Assembly: GCA_036583965.1 (NCBI GenBank)
Contig: JAZBQD010000015.1
Location: forward strand, 19,720,310-19,784,309
Source of the DNA: Prunella strophiata
Lineage: Eukaryota > Chordata > Aves > Passeriformes > Prunellidae
DNA length: 64,000 nt
Reading direction: 5' to 3'
The position numbers and the translations under genes are program-made. The notes under the pieces were generated by a model that saw only the letters and a list, made by a program, of their open reading frames with translations, ran no database searches and was not told the DNA's origin. How positions within the stretch are numbered: position 1 is the first letter of the stretch; each line of letters opens with the position of its first letter. This document shows, piece after piece, positions 55,286 through 64,000 of the stretch.

Positions 55286-58200
55286 GAATATTGTCAGGCA
55301 AAAAAATTAGACTAGACAAAGCCAATAATGAATGAGATAGGAAAGATTTTAGTATGCATCAGTAGTAATTACAGTAGGTCAAAAATGAATTTATGAATTT
55401 TAAAAAATGCTTCGTTAGCAAGGGATTGAGTCTAACCATAAAAATGCTTTTTTTCTGACTACATCTAGTTAGCATTCAAATTTGTCTCCCCACCTGGCAT
55501 GCCAGAGTTTCAGTAATTCACAGATATCATCAACTATGACAGCAGACAATTTGAGACACAAGGAGGCAGACAAGGGGCTAAGCCACTACTCTCATGTATT
55601 TTTACATGACTTTTGTACAAAGTGTACTGATTTCATGTCTGTGCCTTCATTTCCCTTCTTGGACTCATATAACTGAGTGTGTTCAACTTGAAGGTGAAAG
55701 AGGAGGCCAAAAGTCAGAAATTAAAGCTTTTGCTAGAGAAGGAAGGCCAGGAGCCAACAGGGGAGGGACAGAGGGGCAGGATTCTCCAATGCATAGGTAT
55801 GAGAAGCAGAAGAGGAAGGCCAGGAGGCTCTTTGCTTCTCTGAGAAGAGTGTATAGGACACTGGGTGAGAGTTTACTTGCTGGATGCAGATGGAAATTAT
55901 AAAGCTCAGCTGTGGGCAATTGCTAAGGATCTTACAAAGCATCCAAAATGGCAAAGCAAAGCAAAAATGTGGCATATAAGCAACAAGAAAAAGGAAGCCT
56001 GAGATACCAGGTGGGACTTATGCCTTTCTGTGACACAGGAATCCTAACCCACCCTTCTCAGAGAGAGCACTGGGTTTTAAAGGCCTATGGTCTTGTTTTC
56101 CAGACAGGGTATATGGCAGAGAAGTATCCATAAAGTATTCCCTATTACAAAGGGAAAGTGAAAGGCACTCATGCCATCAGCTCCTGGATCCTAGAGACCT
56201 TCTGAGAAAAAGAGATAATTAGGATTCATGGGAAAGTTCTCAGGCCTTCCTTGCCACCAGCAGCCTAATCATCATCGTTATCTTTGTCCTCTGAGGACCC
56301 AAACTGCCCTTGAATGATAGAGATGTCCATGTTCTCTTCCATGGAGCATGATGTGATGCCCTTGTCCTGCAACAGAACACAATTCAGAGCCTTCCAGTAG
56401 CAGAGGACAATGACTTAGCAATGGATAACTGCTCATTGTTGTATTTAACTGTTTTCCAAGTCCAACTCGGGGCTTTAATTTTAGTCCTGCGCTGCAATAA
56501 GTTGCATTTCTACCTGTGCTGGGCCATATGGGCACAGAAGACCACAGTGAGTCATCCTGTGCCACCTCATGCACTGATAATCCTTTGCTCAAACTTTCAG
56601 GCAGTTTAAGAACCATCCAAAAAGTTCAATTTGGATCATGATATGCTGGAAGTACACATTCTTCTGGGACATTGTTTTTCATGGTTGCATTTAGGGGTAA
56701 GTTTGGAACTATGTTCCATGTCTGGTCTAAGTTCAGAGTGGTATCATTCTGTAGAGCTGATACTTTCATGGTGGAAAGTGAAGAAAAGCAAAACAATCCC
56801 AGTGTAGTAGCAGAGGCCATAGATCTGCTGAACAGCAGGATGGAGAGGTTGATCATGGAGGGGAACCACTCCAGACCTAAGGATACTGACAACACTTAAG
56901 GGCAATAGGCCAATCAATCCATGTAAAGAGGAGCACGGACATCCAGAGATTGCAGCCCTGTTTACAGAGGTCAGAAAGAGAAAGATATTCCATACCAAAG
57001 GTATTTTAATACACCTCCTGGGACCCTGTCAAAATGCCAGCAGAGCAAAATCAATAGGCAAGTAAAAAATCAGTTTAACTCACCCAATTCAATTTCTGAC
57101 GGAAATTCAATTGGAATAATATTACTAGAATTTGTCCATTTGGCCCTTGGATTAATAAATCCTTCATAAATTCAATTGTCTTGTCTCTCCTTTGTGCATC
57201 AGATGTCACAACAGCTAGCATAAGTACTTAGAAACTTCATTCTTCACCACTCAAGCAGTTCAAGCTCTTGAACAAAGGGACTGAAATTAAATAACAGACA
57301 AAGACAGCATTTTTTTTCTATTCTCCTCTTTGCATTATACAAGCACATGCCTCATTACATTTTGCAAATTAATTTGAAATTAATTAAACTTCCTTAGAGA
57401 AACTCAGGTGAAACTGTTTTAAGCAAGTGTTGTGGAGCAATTTATCCTAAAAACAGATACTAACAATTTTAATAGAAGTTAACAGCAAGTTAAGTTATCA
57501 TATGAAAAATTTTAATGTATTCATTGATTTATACAGGTATAACTAGAACAACTAATTTATCCAATGGACTAACATTCCCATAATTTCATAATTTGTATGT
57601 TTCTCTTGTTCCATTCTTCTCTCTGTGCCTTTTCTGGCAATATATACATGTTTCTGCATCTCTGCCAATTGCATTGTGTCTTTTCCTCAGCCACTAGCAA
57701 ATACAAGGTTTCTACACTCCTGGAAGTAAAGTGAATAATTAGCTAAGCTTTGTTTGAGCTCTACAAGAACTGTGTAAGTGAAGCTGTTGAATGCCAGGAA
57801 CAAATTCTCAAATCTCTACCAATCTGGAAGAATCCAAAGTTGCTTTATATTCAGGAGCTCTAGCTGTGTGATTTGAAGTGCCAGTTTTAACCTGTTTCTG
57901 AATTTGAAAGCAATAAAAAGAGAAGAAAATCAAACCTGCACTACTAGAGCTTTCTACTTTCATACTAATTTGTAGTAAAGTAACATGGTTTCTGCTAGAT
58001 TTTGGACTATTGTAGGAGAACAGCAGCAGCATAATACATGTTGAATGAATGAAGCCAGAGGCTCACTAATGAGCATAGCAAAGTAATTTTTTGGTATAAA
58101 AAAATGTTTATAAAATATTGTCTAAAATTATACAAAAATTATTTTTTGTTGTATAAAATTATACAAGCAAAACTGTAGGAAAAACTACAAATGCATTGAT

Positions 58201-61200
58201 TTGAGCCCACAGTTAAGTTACTTTATATCACATGCCAATATAAAGTGTATAGAGTGTGCAAGCCATACTCACTTTAAAGTATTTATGCTAACAAAGTAGA
58301 CAATGTGGTATGCAATGACCTTAGTAGTAGTGAAAATCAGAACTTACCTTTGCCAAATGCAACCAAAATGGTTAGTTAATGGGAGGAGAAAGATGTCATG
58401 TAGAACTATTGCCACAGAGTTTTAGATATACGGAAGAAAATCATAGAGTGGAAAAAAATTATACTAAATTGCACTGGTGTAAGCAAAGCTTAAACTTGTC
58501 TGTCACATGAAGATGGAAATCATTCTTTCTTTTCATCTCAAAGACATCCCAAATACCCAGCAGAGGTGGAAGGTGCTATTACTTTTCTGAGAGTACAGCA
58601 GGCAGATATATTTTATTACTATACACATGTCAAAAAAGTGGTCACCTGGACTTGCTCAAGCAAATCTCCAACAAGTTCTTGAGAGCACAGAAATATATCT
58701 GAGTGGCATTGACTGTTCAAGTATGTGGGATAAACCCCACATGAATTTGAAGAGAAACAGTCCAAAGAGCTGAGCAGACATAAGTGAGGATATCCTGAGC
58801 TAATAAGATTATAAATTTGCAACTGAAGATGTCCTGGACCAGCACAGTTTTATTGCAGAGGGAGCTGGTTGTTTTGTTCCTGTGTGTTCACCAGAGTGAA
58901 CTTGCACAAGTGCCACATGTGCAGTGCAGATGGTCTGGGACTAGGATCCAGGAGCAGGTCTTGGAGCTAAGAGACTTGGCAGCATAAATTCACCCTGTGA
59001 TAAAAATGCATCTGTAACATGAAATATCAGCAAGATCGTATTAGACAGAAATTAAAAATTCCTATAAGGTGAAGCCATAAGAAATTATTTCTCACCATGG
59101 ATGCAAGTAATCAATACATTGTAAGAAAAGACAGCATGCAGACAGATGAGCAGCAAGGAACAATTTTGTGCTGGAAAAAAAAAAAATATATATATATACA
59201 TACTAATATATATTCTGGAAATTATTCTGTTATACTTGTTAGTTATTCCTCTAAATTGTCAAAAGATATCAGGCACAGACCAGGGGCAGAAAATCCTTAT
59301 CAGATATGAAATCCCAGCTAGAGCAGGACTGGGTATAAAGTGTTGGCTTCCACAATGATTTTAAGCATGTTAGTTCATCTGAAAGATGGTTTTGAATCAG
59401 AAATATGAATAATGAATATAATTTCCATAGGACACTATACATGTGCATTAATATTGAACTCCCTACATCCCAACAGTTCCCAGAGGTGATGATACTGCTT
59501 GGGTGGGGTTGTGACTGTTCAGGGAGTTAATGAGAATTAATTTTGCCCCCGTGCTTGGCAGTTGTGATCATGAGCTTTAGTTTTCAGGCCCATATCTGAA
59601 TTGGTAAAATTATGCTCTCAATAATATAATAATGTGTCTAATAATGTGCTAAAAAAAAAAAGATCATATTAATAGTAAAGTGGAAAATAATAAAGTGGAA
59701 AAACATTTTCTAGGAGGGAGCTAATTTGAGGGCAAAGGAAATGCTACTGCACTGCAGAAGGGCTGGTTTAGGGACTTGGACAGGCCACACTACCCAATGT
59801 TTTAGGTTCAAATCAGTCCATGAGTCAGGCAAACTGAACATTAAGCCACTTACAAAGTGTGACCTGGAAAGTTCTACCTGCCTTACATGAACAAGCCCAA
59901 TATTTAATTTCCTGGTAAAAGCAGATACAGATGAACATGAATAATTTCATGCCTTTTGTATTTGACAGCTCTTCATAGCTGATAAAGAATAGGCTGCTGC
60001 TTAGCTATGGTGCCTTTTCTTAAGCTGCTTTTTGACTGTGAGCAAACTGTTTTTTCTATCCATGCAGTAATACCCCAGACATGTTTCCTGTATCCAAACA
60101 TGTGGGTGTTTTGCAGAGGTTAATGGAAATTAAATTAAAGCTGAATAATACTGATTATAATGCAAGAGTGTGCTAGCAAAGCTAATTAATACAACTGGCA
60201 GCACGGCTCAGTCTTGCCCTGTGACACCACCCTCTCATCTCTTTCTCCCTCAATCCCATTTTTTTCCTAAGTAGGGACCCACAGCAACCTAAAGTTACTT
60301 ATTTTATACACTCTTGAATGGATAGATATACAGCAGCATCCCACTTTATGCACTCAGGACTTAAATGATATTCAGTCCTCCAGAAAGAAATGAAAATCTA
60401 TTATGTTCTCCCTTTTTCCTTCTTGCTTATGAACATCCTAGTTCTACCATTAGAATTACAGTATTTCCTAGATTTTAGTGTTTGCTGAGCTTTTCTGTGC
60501 AAGGAGCCTGTTGCAAATCAACTTGGATGTCATCTTGATTAAGTGACATATGTCAACAAATGTAATTTCTGGTGGACCAGCTCACTTTTTGTCTTATATT
60601 AATGACCCAACTTTGCCATTAGTTTACCAAAGGGCAGAAGAATGGCTTTTCACTATGGATAGTATCACAGGTTACCTGGGGAAAAAAAAAAAAAAACAGA
60701 AGGAAAGATTTGAAAACCAGAGGGTGGTAACAGGACAGAATGAAATCTTGCATCCCTGCATCTTAGAGTACATCTTATTTCTTGCTAGCACCTTTTCCAT
60801 GTGCTTCACTGAGCCAATCTGAAAAGGCAGCACCTGAGAAGGCACTGGTGCAATGAGGGATGCTTGGCCTGAGGACAGTGAAGGTTTAATTTTGAAACAC
60901 TCAGTGTATTGAGTTCAAAGGCTCCACTTGCAAGGTACTCTCTGATCCCAGATTTTGAAGCATCCTGTTTGTAGGGTTCCCATGGGCTGTTACATGCCTG
61001 ACTGTCTGGACTATGGCTTCCTTGTGTCCCTAAATCCTTCTCTTTTGGTGCATCTGAAAGCCATTCCTTTGATACTATTCTTCCTTTTCCACAGGAAACA
61101 AACCAGTTGTTGTGTCAGCATCCTGGCCAGAAATCAAAGAGAACAAGCAACTTGTCAGGCAACACCCAGGGCACAGACAATTAGGGCAGGGATGATATTT

Positions 61201-61703
61201 CAGCAATAGCCTTTCTGATAGTAAGGAAAAATATAATTAAAATTTCATGCAATTTTGGAAAAAATAAGAAGCATCATCTGTAAAAGTTATGAATTTATTT
61301 CTATGGCAGAGGTCAAACAACACCACGGCTAATTTTCCATCCTGTGCTCTCCAGTTCAGGCAGGAATAAGAGCTTTTTTTTTAGCTATGTATTCTAGTTG
61401 CCTCATGGCATCTCAGTAGAGAAAGTGTCTCAGATTCCCAGTGTTTTCCACTTTAGTCATGACAGCAACCATAAACTCTCCCATTTATTATTACAGAGGT
61501 ACAACTGTATTATGATCTCATAATCCCTCTTTGGCAAATACACCGACATCAGATACAGAAATATTCTGATTCCACAAGTAGCAGATGTGGGAACTATTCA
61601 TTATGCCTTTGCCCTCTTTGATCTCAGCTTTAAAAGCTGACCCAACCACAAACACAGAAATGTGAAATAAGTGGAGTAATAAACAGACACTTTAAAAATG
61701 TTC

Positions 61704-61709
61704 TTTATT
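61704..61709 (-). promoter_or_regulatory. Weak candidate poly(A) signal, minus strand
   Basis: AATAAA on the minus strand, with AT-rich sequence for 2.3 kb upstream of it to the window edge. Compatible with the 3'UTR of an upstream minus-strand gene, but a chance hexamer is as likely. Confidence 0.2.
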
Positions 61710-64000
61710 TTAATTTTCAAATTTAAGGTCAATCTTCATTAATTTGCAGAGAGTACAAAAATGTTCCCGTTAGTCTAGTTTGAATTCAGATGTCTTTGTA
61801 AATAAAACTAAGCCTGCTTTTTCAAATACTCTTTCTGTGCACAAATTACATAGCTCATTCTTTTCATAAAGCATGTAAAACAAATTTCAGTTCAAGCATT
61901 AAAATATTTTACACTTGAGCATCAGAATTACAAACAGAAATTAAAGGTCTTAAAAAAAATGTGCCTGAAGTGCAATACACATTAAAGACGTTACAATATA
62001 CACATGCAGAGACATGCACAAATATCTGTGTATATGAACATACTAGGAAGATCAAAAATACCTGTGTCCTGTTTTTAATGAAATCTCAGTAATTTAACTA
62101 ACAAGAATGCATGTTTAATGCAGAACTCATATATTGCTTACACAATAATTGTAGTTTCCTATTTATGTTAGTACAAAATCATTTCAGTCACACAGTAAAA
62201 TTGTGTGTCTTCCAATCAATGTCCTACAGTGATGCTGAAATGATGAAATATATTGAGGAATCATAAGAGAGAAGATGAAGGAATAGTGCAAGATAGAGCT
62301 GTACTGAGTCTTTGAGAAGATTAATTTGCCCCATGATAAATTGGTAACTGTAAATCCTCTCTCTTCTTTAGACAATATCCTCTTTCTTTTGAATGATTCC
62401 ATTTCTCACATAGTGGGAGAAGATATATCAAGATATATAGGAAAATCCTATGTATATATTGTGCTGGAATTGTGGAAACATGACAAAGTTCCTTTCTGTT
62501 TAAAATCTGAACTTAGACAAATCATAAGAACTCAGCATCTGTTGGCAAATCATTCCAGCAGAAAGTGTGTTGTTTCAGTGTACCTGCAGAAATCTTCACG
62601 TGCAGCCAAGGGACATAAAACAAATTAAGTGGTGACAATGTCTTTTTGGGGAAAAATAATATTTTAAAAATCCTGGCACATAAGACAGAGATGCCCACGG
62701 GTTCGTTATCTGAAAATCCATGTCTTTTAAGATAGTTATTTTATTTAATGTCTTTGAGCCCTTTATATTTGAAAGATAATGTTCAAAGAACAGACCCTGT
62801 AAATAACACTCCTCATTTCTAGGAAGGCCACCTGGAGTGAAAATGTGATTCTTTAGGCTTGCTTCTTCCACTAAAACCAACATGGGAATCTATTATGAGG
62901 ACTTTAAATTGTCTAAAGTGGTATAGACTAGATTCTGCCACCCCAATTATGCAGAGTGGGGTATTATTTTATAAATTGGTTGTTTTTACTTGTGGTTATC
63001 TCTAGAAGAAGGAAAGTAAACATAAATATATCCCAATCTGTGTACAGAGGCAAGATCTATATCTCCACAACATGCTCTTAGTTTTATTAAGGTCATTGGA
63101 AGTTTGCACATCAAACACTAAGAAGCCACCTAGGACATAATGTAATTTCTTTTCAGTTACTGCCTAATGAATAAGAACAGTAATGTATTACATGAGGAGT
63201 ATGTGTAAAATTGCTTGTTACTAAGCATGGCTTTTACCACCGAAGTTGGATCCAATCTTTGAATGTGTTAAAGGTTCAGGATATAAACAGGTTTAGGGGA
63301 TCTTTGAGTAGCTCAGGAACATCATCATGAGCAGTCCAGGGCAGGCAGCATCCAGGTCTCTGCAGCTGCCACCCTGATGGGGGAGGTGGTCAGCATGAGC
63401 AAGGTCTGGGCTGTTGCACAGACAGTTGTGTACCAAGGCCATCTCCTGCAAACCATCCTGCCACATCTCATGCTCAGAATACAAGACTCAAGAGCTCTCT
63501 CCCTGATGGCTGCTGGCATGAGCCAGGGCTGCTTCCTGTGCCTTGCAGCTCATGGGCTTCCTTCTGTGCTGTGACCCAAGCTGTCTGACACATCTGGTCA
63601 GCACATCATCACTAAATAATTTCTTAGCTAATAAATAATCTCACTGCCAGGACTCCTTTGTTCTTGCATCTTCTCTCTCTGATGTGGTATCCACCCTGGG
63701 ATTCCAGGGTTTGGAATAGCTTCTTACACAACAAACCTTCCCTTTTGCCTTCCTTCAAAATCCTGTTTACCCTTAAACAACACATCAGGGTCATTATTCA
63801 CTTTCTGTAGCTTTCTTGTATCATACAAGTTTATAGTGCACTCTCTCTGCCAGTAAATCCTTTTAGAATATGCTATGGTCTGCAAAATTCTGGCTCTGAC
63901 TCTGGATTCCAGTTTGCCTTTTTTTGTTGGAGTAACTAATAAACAATTCCTATTGCACAGACTTGTTGTACAACAAGGAAAGTAACTCACACACCTAAGC

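Larger units (their letters stand above)
49825..64000. other. Gene-poor sequence upstream of FZD6
   Basis: No protein gene recognised. It contains one LTR (53607-53974), one CR1 fragment (55125-55285) and short AT repeats (near 59180-59205). BAALC is the neighbour expected by synteny; I searched for its conserved C-terminal segment and did not find it. A minus-strand AATAAA at 61704-61709 could end such a gene's long 3'UTR, but that is weak. Confidence 0.55.

Noticed and set aside
55594..55902. 102-codon plus frame as a gene
   Set aside because: No recognised domain, no splice or codon-conservation evidence; ordinary chance length.
61700..64000. BAALC terminal exon
   Set aside because: Expected by synteny, but no matching C-terminal coding segment was found on the minus strand.

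Overview
This is vertebrate nuclear DNA, almost certainly from a bird and probably a songbird. Genes are split by long AT-rich introns, antisense CR1 LINE 3' ends are scattered through the window, and several solo retroviral LTRs resemble passerine families (a judgement from memory). There are no prokaryotic genes, CRISPR arrays or operons. Nearly all long open frames are chance or repeat-driven.

Two protein genes are readable, both on the minus strand. FZD6 (Frizzled-6) runs from a start codon at 48321 to a stop at 21445 in six coding exons. The splice phases join cleanly and give 709 residues. A CpG-island promoter with a likely non-coding first exon lies near 49.0 kb. CTHRC1 follows downstream in the same orientation. 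Its exons 2, 3 and 4 lie at 4834-4613, 3315-3098 and 1965-1823, and its poly(A) signal is at 1554-1559. Exon 1 was not found. As assembled, exon 3 carries one extra base that breaks the reading frame. CTHRC1 is a secreted Wnt/planar-polarity cofactor and FZD6 a planar-polarity Wnt receptor, so the two neighbours act in one pathway. The order (expected BAALC) - FZD6 - CTHRC1 - (expected SLC25A32) matches vertebrate synteny, so bases 1 to about 1530 are probably a plus-strand 3'UTR converging on CTHRC1.

Layout: 1-1.53 kb probable 3'UTR of the plus-strand neighbour; 1.5-4.8 kb CTHRC1 exons 4-2; 4.8-7.35 kb unique sequence with no recognised exon; 7.355-9.676 kb a 12-bp minisatellite of about 193.5 copies in perfect register; 9.68-9.81 kb a unique GC-rich bridge; 9.811-10.855 kb a second minisatellite built of GAGCC pentamers and GAGC tetramers; 10.86-19.6 kb intergenic; 19.6-48.3 kb FZD6 3'UTR, exons and introns, with LTR and CR1 insertions; 48.6-49.3 kb FZD6 CpG island; 49.5-49.82 kb a degenerate 12-bp minisatellite; 49.8-64 kb gene-poor DNA with one LTR and one CR1 fragment.

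The strongest second-look items are the GC-AG intron in FZD6, the one-base disruption of CTHRC1 exon 3, the two-letter (T/C) variant code and polarity of the 2.3-kb minisatellite beside CTHRC1, and solo LTRs with clear target-site duplications. No novel multi-gene system is evident.
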